Positions 24,623 through 33,329 of a stretch of DNA of 64,000 nt are shown here, one piece after another (the stretch's first letter is position 1; every line of letters starts with the position of its first letter). The notes under the pieces are model-generated. The model saw only the letters and a program-made list of their open reading frames with translations. It was not told the origin of the DNA and did not search any database. Location of the stretch: contig NZ_LNKT01000023.1 in assembly GCF_001595645.1 (NCBI RefSeq), positions 160,641 to 224,640 of the forward strand, read 5' to 3'. Made by a program: the position numbers and the translations under genes. The stretch is from Sulfurovum riftiae (GTDB taxonomy: Bacteria > Campylobacterota > Campylobacteria > Campylobacterales > Sulfurovaceae).

Positions 24623-25357
24623 TTGAACGATTTTATCCAGGCCTGTATCGATGCCAATGAAGAGATAGCAAAAGCATTTGAAAAAGGCTTTGACACCTCC
24701 TGGTATGAAAAGACCGAAGTAGGGGCGGGAGGCGATGTAAGCTCCCGTCTCGACCTCTTTGCGGAAGAGGTATTCTTCAAACACCTTTCCTCTTTCGGAG
24801 AGATAGAGTCAGAAGAATCAGGCATTATGGGCGAGGGTGAGATAAAGATCATCATCGATCCCATCGACGGCTCTTCCAATGCCCTCTCTCTTTTCCCCTA
24901 TTACGGTACTTCGGTTGCGAGAGTGAATGAAGAGGGTATCCTGGATGCGGCAGTGGTCTGCAATCTTGCCAACGGTGATCTTTTCATCAAGTCTGAGAAT
25001 GAAGCGGTACTGCAGGGAAAACTTTTCAGTAACAATTTTCATGCCAGACATACCTCTTCCGCTTCGGAAATAGGACTTTTCGAGAAAGCCTATGCCCATC
25101 CTCTGCTGGTCGCAGCATTGGACAAAGCCGGATTGAAATTTCGGGCACCTGGCGCCATTGCCCTCTCTCTGGCCTATGCCCACACAGTGGAGTATGTCCT
25201 CTTCGTAGGGATGTTTCGAATCTACGACTTTGCAGCCGGGCTGGCACTTTGTGAGGGGCTTGAAGTGATCGTTGAGCAAGATTATGTTATAGTATCGAAA
25301 GATAAAAGCGTGCTTGAAAAAATAGAAGCGATCGTTAGTGCATTAGAGGATGAATAA
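24623..25357 (+). CDS. Inositol monophosphatase-family phosphatase
   Basis: A 244-residue phosphatase with TTG start 24623 and AGGAA 8 bases upstream. The IMPase metal-binding motif is complete: Glu in EIESEESG, then IIIDPIDGSSNAL (the second metal loop), and the third ligand near IYDFAAGLALCEG. Such enzymes dephosphorylate myo-inositol phosphate, fructose bisphosphate or 3'-phosphoadenosine nucleotides; the substrate cannot be fixed here. The next gene, accD, starts 2 bases after the stop, so the two are probably cotranscribed. Confidence 0.85.
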   Translation: MNDFIQACIDANEEIAKAFEKGFDTSWYEKTEVGAGGDVSSRLDLFAEEVFFKHLSSFGEIESEESGIMGEGEIKIIIDPIDGSSNALSLFPYYGTSVARVNEEGILDAAVVCNLANGDLFIKSENEAVLQGKLFSNNFHARHTSSASEIGLFEKAYAHPLLVAALDKAGLKFRAPGAIALSLAYAHTVEYVLFVGMFRIYDFAAGLALCEGLEVIVEQDYVIVSKDKSVLEKIEAIVSALEDE

Positions 25358-25359
25358 GT

Positions 25360-26277
25360 ATGGAGTTTGGTACAATGTTTAGTAATTTATTTGGTAAAGA
25401 GCAGAAAAAAGAAGAGCAGACGAATCAGTGGATCAAGTGTCCCAAGTGTACCTCTTTGATGTACTACAAAGAGGTCGAAGCCATTCAGAATGTCTGTCCG
25501 AAGTGTAACCATCATTTCCGTATCAATGCGGCCAAAAGGATCGCTTCGATCGCAGATGAAGGCAGTTTTGTTGAATTTGACAGTAACCTTGCACCGGTAG
25601 ATCCGCTGAAATTCACCGACAAGAAATCCTACAAGAAGCGTCTCGATGAGGCAAAAGCCAAAACAGGCAAGACCTCTTCTGTGGTCAGCGGGAGCTGTAC
25701 CATAGACGGACAGCCTGTAGAACTTGTGGTCTTTGATTTTGCTTTCATGGGTGGAAGCCTTGGGTCGGTCGAAGGTGAGAAGATCGTCCGTGCAGTTGAC
25801 AGAGCCATTGAAAAAGGGTGCGGTGTCATCATTGTCAGTGCATCGGGCGGTGCAAGAATGCAGGAGAGTACCTATTCACTGCTGCAGATGAGCAAGACCT
25901 CCGCGGCACTCAAAAGGCTCGATGCCAAAGGCCTGCCGTTCATTTCCATTCTTACAGACCCGACAATGGGCGGGGTCTCCGCATCGTTCGCGATGTTGGG
26001 AGATATCATTATCGCAGAGCCGGGTGCACTGATAGGGTTTGCGGGACAGCGTGTCATCAAACAGACCGTGGGTGTGGACCTTCCCGAAGGTTTCCAGCGT
26101 TCGGAATTCCTGCTTGAGCACGGACTCATCGACATGGTCGTAGACAGAGGAAACATGAAGCAGACACTTTCAGACTTCTTCAAACTTTTCGGAAATGGGA
26201 ACAGCCCGGCAAAACTTCGCGCTATGGACAGCGGAGAGCATGCTGAAACTGCTGCCGTAGAGGAAGAGGAGCAGTAG
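25360..26277 (+). CDS. accD: Acetyl-CoA carboxylase carboxyltransferase beta subunit
   Basis: A 305-residue subunit that, with AccA, transfers carboxyl from carboxybiotin to acetyl-CoA for fatty acid synthesis. A four-cysteine zinc finger (CPKC near residue 25 and CPKC near 46) precedes the crotonase-like core, with GGSLGSVEGEKIVRA and SASGGARMQEST for CoA binding. ATG 25360 (MEFGTMFSNLFG) and ATG 25375 are both plausible starts; GAGGA lies 9 bases before the first. The C terminus ends in a short acidic tail. It is convergent with hrpB, with a weak CTTCTC/GAGAAG hairpin in the gap. Confidence 0.93.
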   Translation: MEFGTMFSNLFGKEQKKEEQTNQWIKCPKCTSLMYYKEVEAIQNVCPKCNHHFRINAAKRIASIADEGSFVEFDSNLAPVDPLKFTDKKSYKKRLDEAKAKTGKTSSVVSGSCTIDGQPVELVVFDFAFMGGSLGSVEGEKIVRAVDRAIEKGCGVIIVSASGGARMQESTYSLLQMSKTSAALKRLDAKGLPFISILTDPTMGGVSASFAMLGDIIIAEPGALIGFAGQRVIKQTVGVDLPEGFQRSEFLLEHGLIDMVVDRGNMKQTLSDFFKLFGNGNSPAKLRAMDSGEHAETAAVEEEEQ

Positions 26278-26313
26278 GCTTCTCCCTCCCTTGATAGAGA
26301 AGGGTTCTTCTTC

Positions 26314-28809
26314 TTACATATATTTTCTGGTTTTTGATGTAGCCTGTGCTTCCAAAGGGTCATCCGGCCAGTAGTGCTTTTTGTATTTTCCTCTTAACTC
26401 TTTTTTGACTTCATCATAGGTGTTTTTCCAAAAACTTTCCAGGTCCTGCGTGACCTGCATGGGGCGTGAGGCAGGGGAGAGCAGATGGATCATCAATTTT
26501 ACTTTTCCGTTGAGCACGGTAGGTGTGCTTCTTGTGCCGAACATCTCCTGCAGGCGTACGGCCAGAACGGGTTGTTCCGGATCGCTGTAATCCAAGGTAA
26601 TGTTAGAACCGCTGGCCACCTTGAGTTTTTCGGGAGCCAGCCTGTCGAGCAGCTGTGTCTGTTCAAAGCTGAGTCGTCCCAAAAGGATCTGATGCAGATC
26701 CAGGTTCTGGCAGGCTTTGAGGGTAGTAATACCTGCAAGGTAGGGAGCCAGCCACTCATCCATATTCTTCAGGAGACCAGTATCTGAAAAGTCCGGGAAG
26801 TCCAGACCGTGAAAGTTTAAAAAACTGACTCTCTCTTTTAAACTCTTGGCCTCTTTACTCCAGTTTAAAACACCCAAACCTAACGCTTCCAGCTCATCCA
26901 AAAGTACCTCCTGTATCTCTTCTGCCAGTTCTGCTTTGGATGATGGACTGATCTGTGTCTCTTTGAGTGTAATGGCACCCACTCGCTGAACACTCCTTGC
27001 TTCAACTCTTTGCTGTTCCTCATTCCAGGTAAGCACATCTGAGATCTCAAGTTCCAAGTACGCCTCGATCTGATCACGTGTTATTTCGCAGGCTTTGTAG
27101 ATGTTCGCATTTGTTGATTTTGCATCAAGGTCACAGACCACCAGATAAGAAGCATCATAGAGTTCATCTTCTTTATGAAGGGTCGCACCTTTTCCGTTGG
27201 AGAGAAGATACGTGCCGGTGTTACTGTAACGCAGGGCAGCGATACGGTCAGGATAGGCAAAAGAGAGAAGTACGCCAAGAAGTTCTGTGTCGATCTCCTT
27301 TTTTTGTACCTTTTCCAAGCGTTTGGCATTGGCAAGCAGGTAGTGGCACTGTTTGAGATTGACAAGGTGTCCTGGTACAGAGACTTTTTGTGCTACATGA
27401 TGCAAAAGTATCACCCGTTCACGAATGTCAGACAAGCCTATACCTTTATGGTAAATATCTTTTTCTGTCAAGAGTACCGCCAGCAGAGAAGCTTCATAAG
27501 CGAGGTCAAGCTCTTTGGCTTTTAACATCATGTGTGCCAGACGCGGATGCAGACCATAGGTACTCATCGCTTTGCCATGGCTTGTGATGGTACCCTTCTC
27601 GTCCAATGCACCCAGTTGTACCAGAAGCTGTCTGGCATGGGTGACAGCAGTGCTGGGCGGGGTATCCATCCATGCGAGGGAAGTGATGTCCTCATTTCCC
27701 CAGAGTGCCAGCTCCAAAACCATTTGACTTAGATCTGCCAGAAGTATTTCAGGAATATCATGTTCCAAGAGTATTTTAGACTTGTGCCATAGATGGTAAG
27801 CTTTTCCCGCAGACAATCGTCCTGCACGTCCTGCCCTTTGTGTGGCTGCATCTTTGGAGATGAAACGGGTCTCCAGTCTGTCCATGCCTGAAAAGGGGTT
27901 GAATACGGAGACATTCTGAAGTCCTGAATCCACAACAACCGTAATACCCTCAATGGTCAGAGATGTTTGTGCGATGTTGGTAGAGAGCACTACTTTCCGG
28001 GAGCCTTTTGGAGGGGCTTTGATGGCTCTGTCCTGTGCCTCCTTACTCAAATTACCGTAGAGTGAAGAGATGAAAACATCACTTGGTTTGCTGTTGGTGA
28101 GCAGTTTTTCAACGGCTTTGATCTCCCGTACTCCTGAGAGGAAGACAAGTATGTTTCCTTTTTCTTCAGACAAGATCTTAATAAGAAGTTTATGTACGTA
28201 GACAGGAATCTCTTTTTTGGTTGGCTGAGGGGTGTTTTTATCGAGGTAGATACGCTCCACAGGAAAAGAACGTCCTTTACTCTCTACAAGCGGTGCATTG
28301 TTTAGGAGTTTGGAAACGGCAGTCGTATTCAGTGTGGCAGACATAATGAGGATCTTCAGGTCTTCACGTAAAATGCTTTGTGATTCCAATGCCAAAGCCA
28401 AAGAGAGGTCCGCATGCAAAGAGCGTTCATGAAACTCATCAAAGATGATGAGGGCCACATCTTCCAAAGAGGGGTCATTCTGCAGTTTTCGGGTCAAAAT
28501 ACCCTCTGTAACGATGAGTATCTGTGTGGCTTTGCTCTGTACCGAGTCCATCTTTATCTGGTACCCGATACGCTGACCCACTTTTTCATTCAAAAGTTCA
28601 GCCATGCGTGCAGCAGAAGAGCGTACAGCCAAACGACGAGGCTCTAGCATGAGGATCTTTTTGCCTTTTAACCATGCTTCATCCAAAAGTGCAAGCGGCA
28701 GTGCTGTCGTTTTCCCAGCACCCGGCGGTGCCTGCAGCACCAAACGGTTATGCTTTTGAAGTTTCTCTTTGACTTCAGGAATGACTTGGGTAATAGGAAG
28801 GGATCTCAT
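26314..28809 (-). CDS. hrpB: ATP-dependent helicase HrpB
   Basis: An 831-residue DEAH-type helicase. Walker A is APPGAGKTT, the DEAH box reads DEFHERS, and motif III is SATLNT. The RecA2 domain has TNIAQTSLTIEGI and QRAGRAGR. A helicase-associated middle and the C-terminal HrpB domain (WPDDPLEAQATSKTRKYM) complete the protein at the usual length. Biochemical role in bacteria is poorly defined. On the minus strand a TATAAT box sits only about 10 bases before the ATG, suggesting a very short leader. Confidence 0.92.
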   Translation of the reverse strand: MRSLPITQVIPEVKEKLQKHNRLVLQAPPGAGKTTALPLALLDEAWLKGKKILMLEPRRLAVRSSAARMAELLNEKVGQRIGYQIKMDSVQSKATQILIVTEGILTRKLQNDPSLEDVALIIFDEFHERSLHADLSLALALESQSILREDLKILIMSATLNTTAVSKLLNNAPLVESKGRSFPVERIYLDKNTPQPTKKEIPVYVHKLLIKILSEEKGNILVFLSGVREIKAVEKLLTNSKPSDVFISSLYGNLSKEAQDRAIKAPPKGSRKVVLSTNIAQTSLTIEGITVVVDSGLQNVSVFNPFSGMDRLETRFISKDAATQRAGRAGRLSAGKAYHLWHKSKILLEHDIPEILLADLSQMVLELALWGNEDITSLAWMDTPPSTAVTHARQLLVQLGALDEKGTITSHGKAMSTYGLHPRLAHMMLKAKELDLAYEASLLAVLLTEKDIYHKGIGLSDIRERVILLHHVAQKVSVPGHLVNLKQCHYLLANAKRLEKVQKKEIDTELLGVLLSFAYPDRIAALRYSNTGTYLLSNGKGATLHKEDELYDASYLVVCDLDAKSTNANIYKACEITRDQIEAYLELEISDVLTWNEEQQRVEARSVQRVGAITLKETQISPSSKAELAEEIQEVLLDELEALGLGVLNWSKEAKSLKERVSFLNFHGLDFPDFSDTGLLKNMDEWLAPYLAGITTLKACQNLDLHQILLGRLSFEQTQLLDRLAPEKLKVASGSNITLDYSDPEQPVLAVRLQEMFGTRSTPTVLNGKVKLMIHLLSPASRPMQVTQDLESFWKNTYDEVKKELRGKYKKHYWPDDPLEAQATSKTRKYM

Positions 28810-28839
28810 GATGGAATTATACTAAAAATCATATGTTTT

Positions 28840-28892
28840 GTAGGGTCGGTTTACCGATCAGTGTAATAATTTGGTCGGTAAACCGACCCTAC
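28840..28892. repeat. Large palindromic repeat with GTAGGGTCGGTTTAC arms
   Basis: Arms 28840-28857 and 28875-28892 are perfect 18-base inverted repeats beginning GTAGGGTCGG, around a 17-base loop. The first six bases (GTAGGG) match the other palindromes in this window, but the inner sequence differs. The palindrome is flanked by a 14-base near-identical direct repeat (28811-28824 and 28895-28908) and sits between hrpB and an RHH-PIN operon. Confidence 0.75.
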
Positions 28893-28947
28893 TTATGGAA
28901 TTATGCTATAATGTGTAAAATAAAATACATACTTTAAAGGGTACACT

Positions 28948-29184
28948 ATGTCAGTACGTAAAAACTTTTCGATGCCGGATAAAGTAGCTGAAGACCTGGA
29001 ATACCTCTCCAAGAAGTTAGATAAAAAGCAGAGTCAGATCGTGCAGGAGCTTATAGAGGAGAAAATGGCTGAGTATGAGAAAGAGAAAAAGTTGGAAGCT
29101 TTAGAAGAAATATCCGGAATGTTTACGGGTATGTTTCCTGAGCATGTCAATATTCAATGGATAAAGGCAAACAGTGACAATTAA
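28948..29184 (+). CDS. Ribbon-helix-helix antitoxin of a PIN system
   Basis: A 78-residue protein. KNFSMPDKVAEDLEYLSKKL followed by QSQIVQELIEEKM is a CopG-type DNA-binding domain, and a C-terminal segment (ISGMFTGMFPEHVNIQWIKA) would cover the toxin. An extended -10 (TGCTATAAT, 28904-28912) lies in the flanking direct repeat, and an AAAGGG ribosome site precedes ATG 28948. The end of the gene overlaps the PIN toxin start (GTG 29174) by 11 bases, so translation is coupled. Confidence 0.8.
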   Translation: MSVRKNFSMPDKVAEDLEYLSKKLDKKQSQIVQELIEEKMAEYEKEKKLEALEEISGMFTGMFPEHVNIQWIKANSDN

Positions 29185-29617
29185 AAAAGTCTTTTTTGAT
29201 GCCAATATTTTTAATGATATTTTTGATGCCTCACGTAGTACTCATGCTGTGAGCAAACAATCTTTTGCTTTGGCACTTGAACACAATATGAAATTATGTA
29301 CTTCTTGTGATATCGCCACCAACATTTACTATATTACAGCAAAATACACCACAAGAGATAATGCATTAAGCGCATTGGAATCGGTTAAAAAAATGGCAAT
29401 GATTATTCCTTTTGGAGAGAAGGAACTCTCAGAAACTATTTCTTTAATGCGTAAAGACAGTGACTATAAGGATTTTGAGGATACGATCCAGTATATTATG
29501 GCTTTAAAAGAGAAATGTGATGTGATCGTTACCAATAATAAATATTTTGTTTCAAAAGAGATTGAATGTATGACATCTGAAGCGTTTGTGAAAAGATTGA
29601 AATTGGAGCTTCCGTGA
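29174..29617 (+). CDS. PIN-domain ribonuclease toxin
   Basis: A 147-residue PIN nuclease. Acidic residues expected at the metal site are visible: Asp9 in FFDANIF, Glu/Asp in the DYKDFEDTIQY helix, and Asp in CDVIVTNNKYF. PIN toxins cut tRNA or mRNA and are held by an antitoxin encoded upstream, as here. The last bases overlap the GTG start of a Pif1-like helicase (CCGTGA), so three genes form one translationally coupled unit. Confidence 0.85.
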   Translation: MTIKKVFFDANIFNDIFDASRSTHAVSKQSFALALEHNMKLCTSCDIATNIYYITAKYTTRDNALSALESVKKMAMIIPFGEKELSETISLMRKDSDYKDFEDTIQYIMALKEKCDVIVTNNKYFVSKEIECMTSEAFVKRLKLELP

Positions 29618-31335
29618 AACAAAACACAGCACTCAACATACTCAAATCAGGCAAAAATGTATTTATAACCGGTTCGGCAGGAACAGGGAAGACCTATCTT
29701 CTTAATGAATATACACAGTATTTAAAAGAGCGCAGGATATACCCGACCATTGTGGCACCTACAGGCATTGCTGCATCACATTTGGGTGGGCAGACGATAC
29801 ACTCATTCTTTGCTTTGGGCATACGTGAAAGCATTGATGAAGGGTATGTTGAGTTTTTAATGGAGAAGAAGTATCTCAAAACACGTTTTTCAAAACTAAA
29901 ACTGCTCATCATCGATGAGGTTTCAATGGTCTCACCTGAACTATTCTCTTCTATGGACTTGATACTGCGTGGGTTTAAAGGGACAGATGTACCTTTTGGT
30001 GGGGTGCAGGTGGTCATATCGGGGGATTTTTTTCAGTTGCCTCCTGTGTCTAAAGAGGCAAAAGAGAAACGTTTTGCCTGGCAGTCTCCTGCTTGGAAAG
30101 CTTTGGAGCTGCAGACCTGTTACCTGCAGGAGAAGTTCAGGCAGGATGAGGACAGACTTATTCAGATACTAGACGACATACGTTCCGGTACTATTTCAGA
30201 GAGTTCGGAAAAGTTTTTAGCAGAACGACATGAAAAAGAGCTTACTTCACACTTTACCCCTACTAAACTCTATACGCATAATGTAGATGTAGATCGCATC
30301 AACCTGGCTGAGTTGGAAAAACTTCCCGGAGAGGCAAAACTTTTTGTCTATGAGTCCAAAGGTTCTCAGAAGAACATAGAGAAGATCTTTAAATCTTCAT
30401 TGGTTTTGGAAGAGTTGGCTTTAAAAAAAGGTGCCGTGGTCATTTTCATTAAAAACAATACGGAAGAGGGCTATGTGAATGGTACTACGGGGACAGTAGA
30501 GGGGTTTTCACCCATAGACAATATGCCTATAGTACGAACTACAGAAGGAAAAAAGATCAAACTTGACCTGGAAGACTGGTCTTTGGAAAATGAGAGTGGT
30601 ACGGTAACCGCAACCGTTTCACAAGTACCTTTGCGTTTGGCATGGGCCATTACTATACATAAATCTCAGGGGATGACCCTTGATGCTGCGGAGATAGACT
30701 TGAGTAAAACTTTTGAAACTGGGCAGGGGTATGTGGCACTTTCGCGTATTAGGAGTATCGAAGGGTTACAACTTAAAGGGCTCAATACCATGGCACTGAA
30801 GGTGGATCCGCTTATTTTGCATGTGGATGAACGTATTAAACAGGCTTCCAAAAAAGCTTCAGATATCATAGAATCTATGTCTGAAGATGATCTGCAAAAA
30901 ACGTTTGATAGCTACATCTCCCAACTGGGTGGCATTGTCTCCAAAGAGAAGATCGAAGAGGAGAGAGAAAATATCAAAGCCGGAAAGCCTTCACACTCTG
31001 CTTATGTCACTCCGACACACATCAAAACCAAACACCTCATAGAAAAGTCAGATACTTTGATAAAACTGGCACATAATAGGGGATTGAGTAAAGGTACGGT
31101 TGTGCAGCATCTGGCACACATTAAAGAAGAAGAGCCTGAAATAAACATAGATAAATATAAACCATCTGAAGAGGTTTTCGAGAAGGTAGGAGATGTTGTC
31201 TTAAAGTTACAGACCAAGAAGTTTAAAGATGATTTTACAGAAGATGGGAAATTAAAACTAAAGTCTGTTTTTGATGCCTTGGATGGTGAGGTGAGTTACG
31301 ACGATATCAAAATGTGTATGTTGTTTTTGGATTGA
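29614..31335 (+). CDS. Pif1-like superfamily 1B DNA helicase with HTH_40 tail
   Basis: A 573-residue helicase. The core has Walker A (ITGSAGTGKTYL), Walker B (LLIIDEVSMV), motif III (ISGDFFQLPPV) and the SF1B motif VI region (AITIHKSQGMTLDAAEIDLS, GQGYVALSR). The last about 100 residues carry a helix-turn-helix (LAHNRGLSKGTVVQHLAHIK) found as HTH_40 in several helicases. Pif1-type enzymes unwind G-quadruplexes and stalled forks. The GTG start lies within the stop of the PIN toxin gene, so it is coupled to the toxin-antitoxin pair. Confidence 0.88.
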   Translation: MKQNTALNILKSGKNVFITGSAGTGKTYLLNEYTQYLKERRIYPTIVAPTGIAASHLGGQTIHSFFALGIRESIDEGYVEFLMEKKYLKTRFSKLKLLIIDEVSMVSPELFSSMDLILRGFKGTDVPFGGVQVVISGDFFQLPPVSKEAKEKRFAWQSPAWKALELQTCYLQEKFRQDEDRLIQILDDIRSGTISESSEKFLAERHEKELTSHFTPTKLYTHNVDVDRINLAELEKLPGEAKLFVYESKGSQKNIEKIFKSSLVLEELALKKGAVVIFIKNNTEEGYVNGTTGTVEGFSPIDNMPIVRTTEGKKIKLDLEDWSLENESGTVTATVSQVPLRLAWAITIHKSQGMTLDAAEIDLSKTFETGQGYVALSRIRSIEGLQLKGLNTMALKVDPLILHVDERIKQASKKASDIIESMSEDDLQKTFDSYISQLGGIVSKEKIEEERENIKAGKPSHSAYVTPTHIKTKHLIEKSDTLIKLAHNRGLSKGTVVQHLAHIKEEEPEINIDKYKPSEEVFEKVGDVVLKLQTKKFKDDFTEDGKLKLKSVFDALDGEVSYDDIKMCMLFLD

Positions 31336-31427
31336 AACTGAGGTATGTAATACGACAAAGACTTAAGAAATAGAAAAAATGTATACAAAGTGCTTTAGTT
31401 TAAGCATGCTTATATATAATTATTTTT

Positions 31428-31862
31428 ATGAAAAAACTATTAATATTCCTAATACTTGTTTTCATAGGTATACAATTTTATCCTATGAATGTCCCCGCTG
31501 ATTTGCCTGTAAAAGAAGGTGATGCTTTAGAAGCCCCTGAAAATGTGCAGGCGATACTCGAACGATCATGTTTTGATTGTCACTCCAGTCATACGAAATT
31601 TCCTTGGTACAGCAATATCGCTCCTGTTTCATGGTTTACGAAAGACCACGTAAAAGAGGGTAGAGAACATTTGAACTTCTCGACATGGAATTCATATGAT
31701 GATGAGAAAAAGCTCAAATATCTTGAGAAACTTCCGAAAGCTATCAAAGAAAAGATGCCAATGGCAAGTTACCTGATTATGCACAAAGAAGCCAAGTTGA
31801 GTGAAGAAGATAAAAAGGCAATTGCTGAATGGGCTACTGAAGCTGCATTTGATTTCGAGTAG
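31428..31862 (+). CDS. Exported haem-binding (Haem_bd) cytochrome c-type protein
   Basis: A 144-residue protein with a hydrophobic N terminus (KKLLIFLILVFIGIQFYP) and one haem site, Cys48-Phe-Asp-Cys51-His52, in the haem-binding domain pattern CFDCHSSHTKFPWYSNIAPV. The domain is common in redox operons of Campylobacterota and Bacteroidetes. The C-terminal helices include KEKMPMASYLIMHKEAKLSE, where Met and His could be the distal ligand. It has its own leader and is followed by a hairpin at 31881-31909. Confidence 0.85.
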   Translation: MKKLLIFLILVFIGIQFYPMNVPADLPVKEGDALEAPENVQAILERSCFDCHSSHTKFPWYSNIAPVSWFTKDHVKEGREHLNFSTWNSYDDEKKLKYLEKLPKAIKEKMPMASYLIMHKEAKLSEEDKKAIAEWATEAAFDFE

Positions 31863-31880
31863 GCTTTCTACATACATAAG

Positions 31881-31909
31881 ACAACGGTACACTTAGGTTT
31901 TACCGTTGT
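31881..31909. terminator. Terminator-like hairpin
   Basis: The 9-base perfect arms ACAACGGTA and TACCGTTGT surround an 11-base loop, 18 bases after the haem-binding gene stop. The following bases (TGAAAC) carry no strong U-run, so termination is only a possibility. Confidence 0.4.
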
Positions 31910-32121
31910 TGAAACTTCATTTTATATCTGTAAAATCTCCCTTCTTTCTTACATACTGCTCACTGAAAACATGCAGTATCCTGTTATCTTTATGAAAATA
32001 TACATTTTTTTGCCTGATCCGGCCATCTGTTAAGCTTATGGTTACCATTTTTATGTAGACTTTTTAATTATGGGCATGCAGGGTTATTAGAGATGCCCTT
32101 GAAAAATATAGGAGTCATAGA

Positions 32122-32523
32122 ATGAAAAAATTAGCGATCGTACTTCTGCTTATGAGTGCAACACTCTTTGCAGGTTTCAAGACAATCGATACGGCAACGT
32201 TTGAAAAGATGCAGGCAAAGGGAGTGCCGGTCATCGATATTCGTACGCCGATGGAGTGGAAAGAGACTGGTATCATCAAAGGAGCGCACAAGATGATGTT
32301 CTTTACGCCAAATGGAGAAGCTGATCTGGCGGAATGGTTCTACAATCTTGGCCGTCTCATCAAGGACAAGAAGGAACCGTTCATCATCTATTGTGCCCAT
32401 GCCAACCGTACAAAAGTACTGGGTGAAGGCCTTGCACAGATGGGTTTCAAGAATGTCTATGAGCTCAAAGACGGCATTGAGAACGGATGGATAAAACTGG
32501 GTAAGAAAACGGTCAAAGAATAG
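32122..32523 (+). CDS. Periplasmic rhodanese-domain protein
   Basis: A 133-residue protein with a signal peptide (KKLAIVLLLMSATLFA-G). The single rhodanese domain contains VIDIRTPMEWKETGIIKGAH, and the active-site Cys is in IIYCAHANRT, a longer, less typical loop than CxxGxR. Such periplasmic rhodaneses bind or transfer sulfur as persulfide. The adjacent gene 11 bases downstream encodes a methyltransferase of the MddA/NnrU type, suggesting a joint role in organosulfur or sulfide handling. Confidence 0.85.
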   Translation: MKKLAIVLLLMSATLFAGFKTIDTATFEKMQAKGVPVIDIRTPMEWKETGIIKGAHKMMFFTPNGEADLAEWFYNLGRLIKDKKEPFIIYCAHANRTKVLGEGLAQMGFKNVYELKDGIENGWIKLGKKTVKE

Positions 32524-32533
32524 TAGTAGCACG

Positions 32534-33274
32534 ATGAGTCGATGGATTGTCTTCCTTTATGGTATTTTTGCCTATGTCGTTGGGTTAATAGGGCAGATAT
32601 GGCTCATAGTATATATCAGTGACTGGGGTTTAATATCAAAAAATATTAATATGGACCAGGTGCTTTCCACTCCTCTTGCATTTGTGATTGACCTGGGGCT
32701 TATTGTCCTTTTTGGCCTGCAGCATTCCGGAATGGCACGACGTGGTTTCAAACGGTTTATTACCCGTTTTCTTCCTGAAGTTTCCGAACGCAGTACCTAT
32801 GTGCTGCTCTCCGGAACGACCTTCATCTTCCTCTGTTTGTTTTATCAGCCGATCGATGGTTATCTGTGGTATGTGGAAGAGGGTATGCTCTACTGGTTTT
32901 TGCAGATCGGTTTTATAGTTGGCTGGACACTTTCAGTCTATGCCAGTTTTATCATCAATCACTTTGAACTCTTTGGTCTTGAACAGATCTATTTGCACCT
33001 CAAAGGCAAAGAAGCCAAGCCTGTTGTCTTCAAGGAGAGACAGCTTTATAAATATATACGCCATCCTATTCAGCTGGGTGTTTTGCTGGGGATGTGGCTG
33101 ACACCTGTAATGAGTTACGGGCACCTGGTGCTGGCTGTCGGATTTACAGTTTACATTTTTATAGGGCTCTACTTCGAGGAGAAGGATTTGGTACGTGAAT
33201 TGGGAAAATCCTATGCCGACTACAAAGAGCGGGTAGGGATGATGATACCTTTCATAGGCAGAAAAAAGAGATGA
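32534..33274 (+). CDS. MddA/NnrU-type integral membrane methyltransferase
   Basis: A 246-residue protein with about six membrane helices. Key segments FGLQHSGMARRG near residue 61-72, LYKYIRHPIQLGVLLGMW near 174-191 and LYFEEKDLVRELGKSYADY near 214-232 match the isoprenylcysteine-methyltransferase-like fold of MddA, which methylates methanethiol to dimethyl sulfide, and of NnrU. The RHP segment binds S-adenosylmethionine. The true substrate is not decided by sequence. It lies 11 bases after the rhodanese gene, likely one operon. Confidence 0.75.
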   Translation: MSRWIVFLYGIFAYVVGLIGQIWLIVYISDWGLISKNINMDQVLSTPLAFVIDLGLIVLFGLQHSGMARRGFKRFITRFLPEVSERSTYVLLSGTTFIFLCLFYQPIDGYLWYVEEGMLYWFLQIGFIVGWTLSVYASFIINHFELFGLEQIYLHLKGKEAKPVVFKERQLYKYIRHPIQLGVLLGMWLTPVMSYGHLVLAVGFTVYIFIGLYFEEKDLVRELGKSYADYKERVGMMIPFIGRKKR

Positions 33275-33329
33275 ACGGGCTGTTCACTTTTGGATATAAT
33301 ATCTGTAAACAGGATAGAAAGGATGCATG

